Shown piece after piece: positions 26,962-38,233 of a DNA stretch of 64,000 nt. Origin of the DNA: Prochilodus magdalenae (Eukaryota; Chordata; Actinopteri; Characiformes; Prochilodontidae); NCBI GenBank assembly GCA_024036415.1, contig JAMWET010000150.1, positions 198,501-262,500 on the forward strand. Reading direction: 5' to 3'. Position numbers and translations under genes: made by a program. Every line of letters starts with the position of its first letter. Position 1 is the stretch's first letter. The notes beneath the pieces were generated by a model that worked only from the letters and a program-made list of their open reading frames with translations, was not told the origin of the DNA and did not search any database.

Positions 26962-27130
26962 ATGATAAGATAAGATAAGATAAGAAAATCCTTTAATCCC
27001 ACTGTGGGAAATTTACAATGCTACAGCAGCACAGAGGAAAGAACACAGAAGAAGTATCAGGAAATATACAAAAAATAAATAAGATCAATATATGCAAAAA
27101 GTACAGAAAAATATAAATAAAAATACTAAA
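26962..27130 (-). mobile_element. LINE 3' tail with (TTATC)n
   Basis: On the minus strand the sequence reads 'tttcccacagtgggattaaa' followed by 'ggattttcttatc' and a TTATC pentamer array (26964-26984). This is the typical 3' end of a fish non-LTR retrotransposon, with its AATAAA-like signal (ATTAAA) and simple-repeat tail, as in Rex1/Babar-type elements. Only the untranslated end is present, as expected of a 5'-truncated insertion. Confidence 0.65.
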
Positions 27131-27254
27131 AAATTTAAATCTAGAAGACTAAGATCAGAGGGAACATTGCACATAGTGATGGTAAACAGATTATCCTATG
27201 CATGGTGAATTCAGGAATTGCACATAGTAGAGTATAGTAGTGTCTCTCAGTATA

Positions 27255-27715
27255 TTGGCTAACGCAAATTTGCCTTTTTTAACGCATTTGTCCGTTCTCT
27301 TTCTCCACGGTTCATGTAGGTCTCACAGATCCTTAATGTCGCTGGTGTGTGCCTTTTCCTAATCACTGCTGCCAACAGTGTGCTATGGTAGCACCCATTG
27401 TACCGGTATGGCACACAATGCGTCGATAAAACCATTCTGCTTCCCAAAAGCCCTACAATGCTACCCCTCTCTAAGTCTTCTCTAAGGCTTGAATTGCTTT
27501 TGAACATCTTCTTGAGGCATACTTCACTTGCACAGGCTACCACCACAACAACATGAGTCAGAATGGAAAGCACGCACAACAGGATGACCTTATATAGTCA
27601 GTCAGGTACAGCAATAAGGCTCGTCCTTGCTTATGTCACATGCGTGGACAAGTTTTATTCCTGCTAGTTGATTCCATCTAGGTGCATCATTTAGTCAGAA
27701 ATGGTTAATGAGTGT
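27255..27715 (-). mobile_element. Tc1-like remnant, 5' part
   Basis: The minus strand carries the leader 'gcaaggacgagccttattgc', 'gtacctgactgactatataa' and 'catcctgttgtgcgtgct'. These match 41130-41210 on the plus strand ('gcaaagacgggccaatatc', 'cctgttgtgcatgctttctg'). An open minus frame of 106 codons (27259-27579) covers the segment where the N-terminal DNA-binding domain should lie. The match to the domain is poor and no catalytic motif follows, so this is a 3'-truncated, decayed copy. Confidence 0.65.
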
Positions 27716-29445
27716 ATGTTGCATGTGCTGATGAAGGGTATGAAAGCTGTATATCTGTATAGGAATTTTCTAATAACCAGTCCTATGCTGTTCTTTTCAG
27801 TCTTCTTTTCTTCTTGTCTCCTGAAAGCAAATTACAAACCCTGAAGCCAACACTACCACTACCAGTACCTGCTGGACTACTGCCAGGTCTTAATAAGTAA
27901 AGGTACTGCAAAGTAATACAATTCCAAATTCATACAGAATTGGAAAAGCAGAAAGCTTGACAGACTGTATCTGCTGATTATAGGGCTGGTCACAAATCAG
28001 AATGAGCAATATCGGCGCTATGGGAGAAGGTGTGGTAAAGGGTAAAAAATGTGAGAATGTTTCGCCCACTCCTCTCTCTCTCCAACTCCATCACACTGTT
28101 ATGAAACCTAATCAGGGACCCATGCACATGCATTCTTTCATCATGCCGTCACAGAGATGGGGACGAGAAACAGTCCAGCGCAGTACTGGGCTGACATTTA
28201 GTGACCCTCTGCAACATTTGACTCGATGAACTGACCTAGAAAATATTTATTTGTGAATGAAAATCGCTTGAACATTCCAAGACAAAATCTGTGACTCGTG
28301 CTTATTAAGGGTCACTGAATGGTGTCTGTAAAGCAATGATCCTGAAATGCTCCACCAATCCCAGTGCTGGAGTTGCCCTGCCCTGCATATTTTTGGTGTT
28401 TTCCATACTCACATCATGTAAACCAGAAAAGGGATGGGCAATTAGTAACGGCATACAGACGCATAAGCAGTGATCCTGAGTTTATCTTTGTTACATGTAA
28501 CAGTGTCTTGATTAAATAAAAAACATTAGTTTCTATTAGTGCTGTAACAATGTATTAATGGTACTGTAGCACAACTGGCTTGTTCGGCTGTGGACATGTG
28601 ACAGGCAGGACTGTGGTAGCAGTAAAGACAGACTGAAACTTGTAAATAGTCGGGAATGTTGGGAAGCTTACAGATGTGTGAATGTTTTGCTTGTGGTATT
28701 CTGTGTTGGGCCGTAGGGCTGTTAGGTGGGGTGGTAGTACAGTGTTAGTGCCTACAGTAAGTGAGAGTTGTTCAGCTCTCAATGGCGTACCTTCTATCCC
28801 AGCCCTTCAGTAGAGCTGGGCAGCGGCATTCCCTACTACCATGTTCAAAAGAGTTTCATCTAAAATGCTGTTTTCTGTCTCTTTTTACACTACACTGACG
28901 CCACAGTGAAATTTTTGTTTTCTAATCATGTTAATCATCTGTAGTAGTGCAGGCTTATGTTGATAGGAACGAATACTTTTATTGTGAAGGCAATGCTGGT
29001 TTTTACAGAGGGTGGTGGTGGGGATGGAGTATGTGTGTGCATAACAGGAAGAACAGCGAGGCGTAGCTAGCATGAACTGTATACTGTGCTCTTGGGAGAA
29101 CTATGGATAAAACAAGTAAGAATGAGTAGTGGAGTTGGAATTATTAACTATATAAAAATTCACTGGTTCGAACATGCAGCCACTGTTCCTCCCACTGTAC
29201 GCTGGTGATGACGCCTGAAAATTATATTCACTGTATAGAAATCACATGATTTTCATGCTCAGGTTTCTGAAATACTGAAAGTGAACAATAAAAGCTTATG
29301 CTGTCCATTCGTATACTGTTGCATACGAGAACATAGTTAAAATGACATTAGATGTTCTAAGTCAAACTAAATGATCACATCCTCTACAGAGAATGCACTT
29401 TTAATGCACAATTCATGTTTATTTGCTGGATCTAACGTACTGAAT
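27716..29445. other. no gene recognised
   Basis: Unique-looking. 28040-28260 is less AT-rich, holds several CpGs and has the look of a conserved non-coding element ('cctaatcagggacccatgca'), which I cannot test. Short ORFs on the minus strand (28555-28782, 28885-29073) show no motif. Confidence 0.4.
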
Positions 29446-29508
29446 TAAGCAGGTGTGTTAAAGAAAACAGGGGGTATTCCAGAACCAGGGCTGGGAACCA
29501 TTGCTGTA
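29446..29508 (+). repeat. dispersed fish repeat ('caggtgtgtt' type)
   Basis: 'gcaggtgtgttaaagaaaac', 'gggggtattccagaaccagg' and 'gctgggaaccattgctgta' match the usual form of this repeat (ggtactccaggaccagggttgggaacc) better than the copy at 572-692. Confidence 0.6.
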
Positions 29509-29573
29509 AACCATAAGCTGTAGGCTATAAGAAAAAAACCCTTTCTGACAGACTCCTGCTCTGTGTGCTGCAG

Positions 29574-29658
29574 CTCCTGTGTGGTTCAGCAGCTGTGCAA
29601 ACCAGGCCCCCGTCTGCATGGCCCCGGCAGCTCCAGCCTCTCCCATGATGTCATGAGG
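29574..29658 (+). other. candidate internal exon in GC-rich patch
   Basis: A pyrimidine-rich tract ends in CTGCAG at 29568-29573, and AGG|GTGAGG gives a good donor at 29659. The 85-base interval between them is fully open in one frame, reading SCVVQQLCKPGPRLHGPGSS then SLSHDVMR. The patch from 29560 to 29800 is clearly GC-richer than its surroundings. Read without splicing, an ATG at 29653 opens 42 codons that include LACPSECRCREP. This has the CPxxCxC spacing of an LRR N-terminal cap, but the frame stops before any leucine-rich repeat. I do not recognise a gene, and coding status is uncertain. Confidence 0.2.
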
Positions 29659-29986
29659 GTGAGGTCAGCGCTGTCAGTGTGTGTCCAGTGCGAACTGGGG
29701 TTCGGCAGCCTGGCCTGTCCATCAGAGTGCAGGTGCAGAGAGCCTGTGGTGGTGGCGGCAGGAGCAGCAGCTGGATCTTAGGGCCCTTCAGCTCACAGCC
29801 AAAAGCAACAACTCACGCCTGCTTTACTCTCACTGACCTGATGTCATGTGGGGGGCAGCATGTAAGCCGCAAAAAGCTGGACTGTATCTGAGGAAAAACA
29901 TACGTGTGAAAGGGAAGGGAAAGGGAGGGCTGGGGAGCCTTAAAGAAAAAGAAGGGAACCAGACCTGTGTTCCTCAAACCATCTTT

Positions 29987-30778
29987 AACCAAATAAAATA
30001 CAAATAAAATGCAGTTTTTAAATGAAGGTTTTACATGGCCCTCTGTGAAAAAGTGCCCTCACCTCCAGTTAAAACACACACACAGTTTATCCCACCTGAG
30101 TTCAATTTCTCTAGCCACACCCAGGCCTGATTACTGCCACACCTGTTTTCAATCAAGAAATCATTTAAATAGGACCTGCCTGACAAAGCGCAGTAGACCA
30201 AAAGACACTCAAAAGCAAGACATCATTCCAAGATCCAAAGAAATTCAGGAACAAATGAGAAAGAAAGTAATTGAGATCTATCAGTCTGGAAAGATCCTGA
30301 AGGAGAATGTCCAGCCATCTGTTCGTGACCTCAAGCTGGGGTTCTGCAGCAGGACAATGATCCAAAAAACACCAGCAAGTCCACCTCTGAATGGCTGAAA
30401 AAAAACAAAGTTAAACTTTTGGAGTGACCTAGTCAAAGTCCTGACCTGAATCCTATTGAGATGCTGTGGCATGACCTGAAAAGGCGGTACATGCTTGAAA
30501 ACCCTCCAATGTAGCTGAATTACAACAATTCTGCAAAGACAAGTGGGCCAAAATTCCTTCACAGCACTGTGAAAGGCTCACTGCAAGTTACTGCAAACGC
30601 TTGATTGCAGTTGTTGCTGCTAAGGGTGGCCCAACCAGTTATTAGGTTTAGGGGGCAAACACTTTGTGTTGTCTTTGACTAATAATTAAATTTGTTTGAT
30701 GATCTGAAACATTTAACAGTGACAAACATGCAAAAAAATAAGAAAGCATGAAGGGGCAAACACTTTTTTACACCACTG
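29987..30778 (+). mobile_element. Tc1-like element, internally deleted copy
   Basis: Same lineage as 2402-3736. The left inner terminal repeat (30034 on, 'ccctctgtgaaaaagtg') is preceded by 'gcagtttttaaatgaagg' from the subterminal region, but the outer left end is missing. The right outer end is complete ('gcatgaaggggcaaacac' to 'caccactg' at 30778, then TA). The transposase start codon is ATT (30225-30227) where the sister copy has ATG. About 579 bases of the sister copy are missing at 30290-30292: the N-terminal tract ending IEIYQSGK joins directly to ILKENVQPSVRDLK. The C-terminal part (EEW-like 'acaagtgggccaaaattcc') ends in decayed but recognisable GGPTSY-like codons near 30640. The inner right repeat near 30651 is partly deleted. 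Confidence 0.9.
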
Positions 30779-30990
30779 TATGTTACACAAGCGGCCTCTC
30801 ATGGCAGAAGGAAGGAGCGGATTATTTAAAAAGAATGCATTCCCCCTCTGCAGGTTAGCCTTAGTGGGCCAGCCATGCAAACTTTGCAACGATAATTAAG
30901 TTTATGTTTTGTCTGGCTACAGACTTGGAGTAGAACTGTGGTGAAGCATTTATTTGAATTTTATGGTTTTGAAATATTAAACATTTCCTT

Positions 30991-31091
30991 GCTGAAAAAC
31001 TTGATGTTGGTCATGTGTTGTGCTGGTGTCAACCAGCACCAACCAGCTTAATCCAGCATGGACCAGCATGAACTCCAGCTACGTTTTCAGC
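30991..31091. mobile_element. MITE-like palindromic repeat
   Basis: The ends are inverted: 'gctgaaaaac' at 30991-31000 faces 'gttttcagc' at 31083-31091. The interior is built of 'caaccagcaccaaccagc' and 'atggaccagcatgaa' words with inverse 'gttggtcatg' and 'gtgctggtg' words, so it could fold into a hairpin. This is the most complete of four such copies in the window. It has no coding content. Confidence 0.65.
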
Positions 31092-31095
31092 AGAG

Positions 31096-33189
31096 TTGTA
31101 AGAGTTTATTGCTAAATAGCTTTCCTTTTGTATCAGTTGTAAAATGTACTGCTGTCAACATTAGTCAGCATTGGTATTTACTTGATCATGTCCTCGTCCA
31201 AGGGCTAATCTAACCCCTTTTATCTTGAGATAATAAACAAAATGAAACAGTCCGAGTTGGTGCATGGCACTCCCCTGTTGTAGCAGTTTTACAGTGACTC
31301 TTTCAATAAAGAACACAGGCAAAGAGCTATTACTATGCATTATTATCCAATTTCTGACTGGCATCATCAAGAAACCACTTATTTTATCCAGTGGGACTGT
31401 ATCTAGCACTTCCAAAAGCCTTTAGGAATGTTTCTTCTTACAATATTGGGTTTACAGACTTTCAGTCAAAGCATGAATGGTTGACTCCCCCTGTCAGTTC
31501 CTAATAGTTCCTAATAGTTTGGAATCTGATGTGTCAGATTCCAAACCTAACAATAATAATATTTACACATAAATAAATTAGACTGAATAAAAATTACACA
31601 CATTTATCTCTTTTCACAGAAGGCCTATAACACCCTAGTGGTTCCCTACTAAGTCATGGACTATTTTTGTAAACTTAACTTTAAATTTGTAAAGTGAAAT
31701 GTACAGTAAGGTTTGTTTTCCTGCTTGTATGAATAAACTCTGACATATGACGCAAGGTTCTGGGACCAGCTCACTGACGTGGCCACAATGTATGCTAACT
31801 TCCAGCAAAGGTGAGTCATCCTAACACAATCATTTCTCATGTCTAATAATTATATCTTGCACTGTATCCTGCTGAATGAGTAGGAGATGTGGAGAGGCCC
31901 TAAGAAGCCCAGGGCTGTGCTAACTTATCATTATGCGGGCAGCGCAAGACTTTTGCACGTTTTCAGGCCCACTCCCTCGTGCAGATCAGGCATAGCTGAT
32001 GTCAAGGTCAGATCTCTCGAAGGGGGCTTATGACAGAAGGCTGCATAATCCAATCAATGAGCCTGAAACTTAAACCGCGGCTGTAACTATGAGTCACCAC
32101 AACGCCCAACCATCTTTCCAAATATACAAAAGGTCAAAGGGCAGGGTTGTACTGTGCTAGGTAGCATTACTGCATTAGCCAAGCATGCAATGTTACAACA
32201 GATGTTTCACCTATGTCGATTGCTCTGCCAAGAACTGTGATGACATTATCAAACGTAATCACAGAAAAGTACATTTACTTAATTGTCTATCTGGGCAATT
32301 GACATGACTATGTCAAAGCAACCTTTTAATGTTGCCCATTCTGAGCTAAATTATTCTCAAAGAGCAAGAATCCTGTTGAATGACAAATAATAAACAGAAT
32401 TTGCTTTCTCTCAGGATCTTTTTTTCTTCCTTTCACCACCCAGAGTACATTTGGAAAGAATGCAGTCTCCATCCCAAACTTGGTCTTCCTCTGCCTAAGT
32501 GGCTCTCATGAGCCAATGATGGTTAAGTGGCAATATAAATGATCCAAAAGCTTGGCTATTCCAGTCACTAATGACTCTTATAATCCCCAGGGGCCCTGAC
32601 AAAATATAAAGCATTTTCCCACAGACGAGCTGAAAAGTCCCAGCAGGTGCAGTTGATTAGCAAAACCAAGTCACTTCAGACTGTTACTGGATGAAAAATA
32701 TGGCTGGTACCCAGAAGGATCATGTTTTATCCAATTGGTATTTATCTAATGACTTGATGAAGGCACCATCCAGATGTTCACCTGAGAGTGGCCACTGTGA
32801 TCTTGTGCTCTGTATTACATCTACATTATTTAGCAGGTGATCTCTGTTGGTCATAATCTAATGTGGTATTCTGAAATCAGTTATACTCTACCATCTTTAT
32901 AGTACAGACTACAAGAAGAAAAATGTCATACATCAGACTGCAACTTGCATCACTCCAAAGGCAAGACTTGGATTGGACTGTAAATTAACAAACTGCTAAA
33001 GGATTTGACATGAGTAGACAAAAGCAATAGATTACATGTACTATACATAGCTTTTCCAGAATTTGTGGTTCATGTATTTTTAAATGTCAACTTAAACACT
33101 TTTGTTGTCTCTAATTTCACTAACAAAATCAACAATATACGTAATTTTATGTAAACTTACCATATAGGCACATCTTATAACTGCAATTC
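31096..33189. other. no gene recognised
   Basis: Unique-looking 2.1 kb. 31900-32120 is relatively rich in CpG ('tatgcgggcagcgcaag', 'aaaccgcggctgtaac') and 32340-32690 is low in simple sequence. Both have the texture of non-coding regulatory elements, which I cannot confirm. A short perfect hairpin at 31517 is listed separately. Confidence 0.4.
31517..31546. other. perfect 13-bp hairpin with 4-base loop
   Basis: 'gtttggaatctga' (31517-31529) is exactly complementary to 'tcagattccaaac' (31534-31546), with loop tgtg. It is not followed by a T run and no ncRNA family is evident. It may be the collapsed ends of a tiny MITE or a chance palindrome. Confidence 0.75.
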
Positions 33190-33870
33190 AGACAGTCAGA
33201 CATCTTTTTCTCTGTATACTTTGTCAGGACCCTCACAGGACCACCACAGAGCAGATGGTGGACTGCAATAGCTGTCCTTTTTAACATTTCCTCTTACCAT
33301 ATAGGACCACTTTGTAGTTTTACAATTACAGAAAGCAGTCCATCTGATTCACTGCATACATAATTAGCTCATTTTCACCTTGATCTTTAATGATCAGGAC
33401 CACCAGAGAGGAGGTATTATTTGAGAGGTGGTTAGGTCATTCCCAGCACTGCAGTGACACTGACGTGGTGCTGGTGTGAGTAGACACAGCAGTGCTGATG
33501 GGGTTTTTAAACACTGTGTCCACTCACTGTCCACTCTTTGAGACACTCCAACCTTGCTGGTCCACCTTGTAGATGTAAAGTTAGTGATGCTAGCTCATCT
33601 GTTTCTGCACAGTTTGTGTTGTTCATACTCAAATCCTTCATCAGTAGTTATTAGAGGCTACCCACAGGATGCTGCTGATTGGATAGTTTTGGTTGGCAGA
33701 CTATTCTCAGTCCAGGAATGACAATGAGGTGTTTAAAAAGCACAGCAGCACTGCTGTTTCTGATCCATTCACAGCAGCACCACGTCAGTATCACTGCAGT
33801 GCTAAGAATTACATGCCACTCAAACCATACCTTAAAACAGACAATTACTGTAGATGCTAGCCAGTGGTTT
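33190..33870 (-). repeat. long palindromic fish repeat with Tc1-type outer sequence
   Basis: The core has inverted halves: 'agcactgcagtgacactgac' (near 33450) faces 'gtcagtatcactgcagtgct' (near 33790), and 'gtttttaaacactgtgtcc' faces 'gaggtgtttaaaaagc'. Between them lies the conserved 'ggtccaccttgtagatg' and 'ctattctcagtcc' sequence. The flank at 33300-33360 ('tttgtagttttacaattaca') is the inverse of 40075-40100 in the second copy at 39943-40175. The piece 33223-33250 seems to be an extra partial duplicate of the flank. I know the pattern as a common non-autonomous repeat of otophysan fish but cannot assign a class with certainty. Confidence 0.65.
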
Positions 33871-36800
33871 TAATAATGTTATTGTCGATTGGGACATCTG
33901 TAAGTATAGCTTACAGCAAAGCTGTTTCAAGGCTGATTAAAAGCAAATGCTCGGGAGTTTATTTAAGGTACTGTTTGTATACAGTACTATAAACAGATGA
34001 ATTCAGTGTATATCTGTAGCAATTCAGGGAGTAAACCAGAGGACCTTATTTTTGCTCGTAAATTGTCTTGTAGTCTTGTACAGTGGATAGAGATTAGATG
34101 GAATTTAACTTCTTATTCTTATTTCCCAATCCACCTTAAATAATGTAGCAGGTACCTTCAGACACCTGTTTGAAAGCTAGCATGTAATTGCAACACATTT
34201 TAAAGTAGACTGAAAATTCAAATAAGAATCTAACCTCAGCCTGATGCTAATCCAGAGATTAGCATATATCGAATTCAGCATAATGGCGTGAATATGGTAC
34301 TGATTGACAGCTCTGGCTCTACAGTGCACAGGGTTTATTACTTTTTGCATTACCAATGCAGCATTTTAATGCAAGTAAATCATGTGAATATGGACACCGG
34401 CAGAAAGAAAATGAAAAAACAAAGTGGCACAAAGAAGACAAAAATATTACAATTCTACTTAATAAGGACATTCAACAATTAAGCAGCAATGGACTTAGCT
34501 AGCATTTGCTTGAAGCATACTGACTGTCATGACTGTGCTACATTTAAGATAAGAGTCAGTTTTCATTTTGTCACCAGCTAGCCACCTTGTTATCAAAGTC
34601 TAGCTTATACGCAAAAAATAAGTAAGAAATGAAAAACTAATATCTGAAACTGTTATTTTGCATGGTGTCAATGCTTGGGCGTGTCTGTATGTGAAATACA
34701 GTTAAAGTTCAGGGTGGGCTGGTCTGAACCATGTAACTCTTGGTCTGAAAACAAGTCCCACCCTGGCCCTGACGCAAAGTATAGCAAAAAGACGGAAGAG
34801 ACGACATGGAAAAGTATGAAATGCCAAAACTGTGTGAGGAGCATGTGAACCAGGCCAAGCTTAAATACATAAGTTAAGGTTAGAAATGATGACAGATGAT
34901 CTGAGTTCTGTGGAGGTAGAGCACTAAGTGCTGTGGACGACATAGGCATAACGAAAGCTCCCCTCCCACTCCATAGTGCAGGTCGTGCTGGAAGGAGACT
35001 CCAGGGGACAAACCAAAGACTCACGTGTTGGCGTATCTGGTAGTGGAACTCTGCAAGGAGCAGGGAATCTCAAATGTTCCTAGCCACCACCTAGGACCTC
35101 TCCTCTGGACAGTTAACATAAGACCTCGTGACTGGAACATAACCTTTCTGGGCCACCAGATTTCTCCTTCAACAGGTCAGGTGAGTTCTTACAGAACAGG
35201 GAGGTAAACAGTTCACCATGAGAGATGGAGGTGGTATATCCATGGGATCAACTTCTTGCAGGGGTTCCAGGACATCTGGTCTGAGAGGAGGAACATGAAA
35301 CAAAGGATAGAGCCTGTAATGGGTTCTGGTTTTACATCAGCCTGTTGACCTCTTTGATGATCTTTGATGATGAAAGGTCACTCCAATCAACCTTGGACTT
35401 CAAGGGCAGGCAAAGATGAATATGCTCTCCCACCTGGCCTGTACCAGGCAGCTGCATTGGGATGTTGGTTTGGTGTTGTTGCCTGTAAATGACTCTTTCT
35501 AGTTTAATGTGGCTGCTGCCCCACTTTTCTTTGCTGTCCCTAAACCACTCTATCTTCTCTTAATCATTGTTCTAGGAGAAATGATTAGGTTTAAAGCTGA
35601 AGGGTGTGACGAAATGTGACAATTGAGTATATTTGATCCAGAGGAGAAACCAAGAATAATGCCATATATATGTTTATTTCTAAATCCTTACATTAGCCTA
35701 TGATGCATTTCTAAACAGTCCACAGACCCCTCATAGGTTCATGTGCTCTAATGCCATATATATTTATGATATTTTAAAATCCTAAGCCATTTCACAAGAG
35801 GTTAGGTATAATATTAGCCTTAAATTCAAGTCTGTACAGAATTACATGATGCCCAGTACGAATGAATTCCATGTACATTTGTATTTGCACATTCTTTAAC
35901 ACTGTTTAGACTGGTTTATTTTCTTCTTCTGCTTGGATTTTACCACATAACTATGGTGTGACAGCATTATTTGTATTTGTAGGTTCAGTAAATAGCTGCA
36001 CTGATACAAAGTCTTAAGTCAGTTCGCTTACTTTGTTGTCTAGAAGAACTGAACTTTGTAAAATGCTTCTCTTTAATGAACCCTTTCCTGTATTATTATG
36101 ATAACCTGAAATTGGCTACAAATTAGTTTTGACAAACATTAATTTTGTTTGTCATTTCCAATATAAAACATGGTGAAATGATTTTAGTTTGTGTATCAGG
36201 ACCTACTTAACATTTTCAGCACATTTTAACAATACCATTATAAAATACTGAATCAGTGATTGTTTTAATAACAGTAAATTTTTCATACCGCTACATCTCT
36301 AGCCCTGAACAATGACAATATGCCAGTCAGGTTTTACTTAGGATTTAGATTTACTGGTAAGGCTAGGACAGCACACAGTCACAAAAAATTTATAAGATGG
36401 GCCATTAGAAGTTAGTGTTGGTTCAGCCATTGAGGGGTGGTGCCACCAGGAAACTGGAAAAACTGGAAATCACAATTCATTTAACCTCCAGTTATCATCC
36501 AGAGTCCAATAACCAGAGTTATAACCGGACTAGCAACATGGCCAGTACCACAGAAGTTCCTGCACATTACGCCTTTTGGAGAGAAAATCAGCAAAGTAGA
36601 GTGTGTATGGTGTACATTGGCTTTGTGATAGTCTACTTTCTACTTCTATCTCAGATAAAGCCATCAAACAGGACAAAAACAGGAGATGTGGTGAACCATC
36701 ATCACTTTTTCAACAAATAAGAAAGCTGCAGATGCAGGTAAATTGGTAGATCTAAAGACACTGATTGTATGCACTGAACTACCTACCTGCAGTGATTAAT

Positions 36801-37369
36801 AATTTACTGGACTTTGCCTCCTGTAGCAAATACATCTGCTGAATACATAACAAGCATGTAGGAAACTTTTACAAGCGGTGGCTTTGCTGACAAATTATTT
36901 TGTTTCTGCCACAACAGATTTTCCAGGCACAACAGGGACAGTTTGGCTTGCTTCCCTGAAGCTAGCTTGCTTGGGGGCTCACAGGGCAGCCAATTGCTGG
37001 AGATGCATCTGTTGTCTGCCCACTCCTAGTTGAGCTGCCACTGTATTGCTAAGGACGCAGGCGTGACAGTAGGTTCTCAGTTACAGATTTGAAATATTTC
37101 ACAGTGGTTTAAAAAAATTCTGCCTATCCTAATCAGCTTCCATCTTTACTACATCCTCCTACCAGTTGTGAGCACAGTTTTTGCAGATCTGGGAATGATT
37201 GTGGTATCCTGCTGCTGGCTTACGTGGCCTGGTAGGATGAGGATCTAGGAGAGACTTTAAATTGTAAGTTGTTGTATAGTGTTTATGTTTTTGCTGTGGC
37301 ATTCTGAGTTCAGGTGAGTGTTTACCTGGAGTAAGCTGCAGCAAACAGTGTATTGTGCAGTGAGAATGT
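33871..37369. other. no confident gene
   Basis: 3.5 kb. The part from 34670 to 35560 is GC-richer and could be an old retroelement, but I recognise no domain. A plus frame there ends at a consensus donor (CAG|GTGAGT, GT at 35181-35182) without a true ATG. ORF 36415-36720 (101 codons) has a hydrophobic stretch (VYIGFVIVYFLLLSQ) but no known motif. Confidence 0.35.
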
Positions 37370-38233
37370 GACGTCGGCTCTCCATCCCCAAATAACTTGA
37401 CTATAATGATGTCCGGGAATCTCAACTGTCTCCCAAGGTTTCTCGCCTGCTAGAACAAAAGTGACGGTACACCAGGGTGGGGGGGGTGGGTCTGCTACTG
37501 TCCGCAGAACCTGGTCATGGTGCCAACAATATCAACTATCTCCCAAAGCCTTCAAGCAGCAGTTGAGAATGTGTTCTAAAAATCCCCATTTCTGGCAAAG
37601 TTGACAAGCAGAGGAGTCCACCAGGCCCCAAGTGAACAGGTTGGCAGGGCTCTGGAGAACTTCATACACTGACTGGACTAGGAACTTAATAAAGGATGTG
37701 GCTCCATTTTCCAGAGCTGTTCCCAGGTGATCTTATAGCCAGCTGTATGTACCTCCTCCTGGATTAGCTTCCGCTTCTCCTTTTCACTGACTTTGCTGTA
37801 GCTAGACTTTGGATTGCTGCCCAGCCCGGCCTGACCAGTAGCCACTGTGCCCACCAGGATACTGTGACGCAAGCATCCCTCCGCCCGTTCCACTTCATCC
37901 TAGGCGTGCCACATCCTTCCTGTTCTGATCTCTACACCTGCTGTGGAGACATTGGTGTCGATAGAATCTCTGTAGAGAAAGGACTTGTCTGGCACAAGTG
38001 ACCTTAAACTCCTCTGCCAGACTTCTGAACCAAGACTGCAGCTTGGTGTTATGCTCAAAGAGTCCAATGCTGCTTAGGGTCCATGACAGGCCTAGTCACC
38101 TGTGTAAGAACTGGCTAATCTTCCTCTCAAAGCCCTCCACGAAGGGGATTGGGACTTCATAGACTAGCCGCTGCCAGAGTAGACAAGGCAGGATGCCATG
38201 TTGGTAGATCCAGCCCTTAAACTTTCCAGGAAG
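37370..38233 (-). pseudogene. non-LTR retrotransposon reverse transcriptase, C-terminal region, broken
   Basis: On the minus strand broken frames spell the C-terminal half of a fish non-LTR polyprotein. KGWIYQHGILPCLLWQRLVY (near 38200) is followed by VPIPFVEGFERKISQFLHRW-LGLSWTLSSIGLF (38150-38040) and then EEFKV-CARQVLSLQ (near 38000). Next come EKEKRKLIQEEV and WEQLWKMEPH (37790-37700), the zinc-binding ACQLCQKWGFLEHILNCC (37620-37560), HDQVL (near 37510) and LGRQLRFPDII (near 37400). The order matches polyproteins often annotated in fish as type-1 retrotransposable element or R2-like; I cannot fix the clade. At least three stops or frameshifts are present, and both the catalytic reverse transcriptase core and the 5' end are missing. 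Confidence 0.72.

Noticed and set aside
29160..29185. B-box-like word 'ggttcgaac' suggesting a tRNA gene
   Set aside because: No A-box at the right distance upstream and no cloverleaf could be drawn.
30009..30398. 129-codon plus ORF that looks like a gene
   Set aside because: It is Tc1 leader plus transposase N-terminus joined to a later segment by an internal deletion, and the true start codon is mutated.
34668..35024. 118-codon minus ORF in a GC-richer patch
   Set aside because: No true ATG at the listed start and no motif. I suspected an LTR element but could not recognise any domain, terminal repeat or primer site.
35025..35182. Plus frame ending at CAG|GTGAGT
   Set aside because: The donor is good, but the frame starts with TTG, no acceptor is evident upstream, and the peptide shows no family features.
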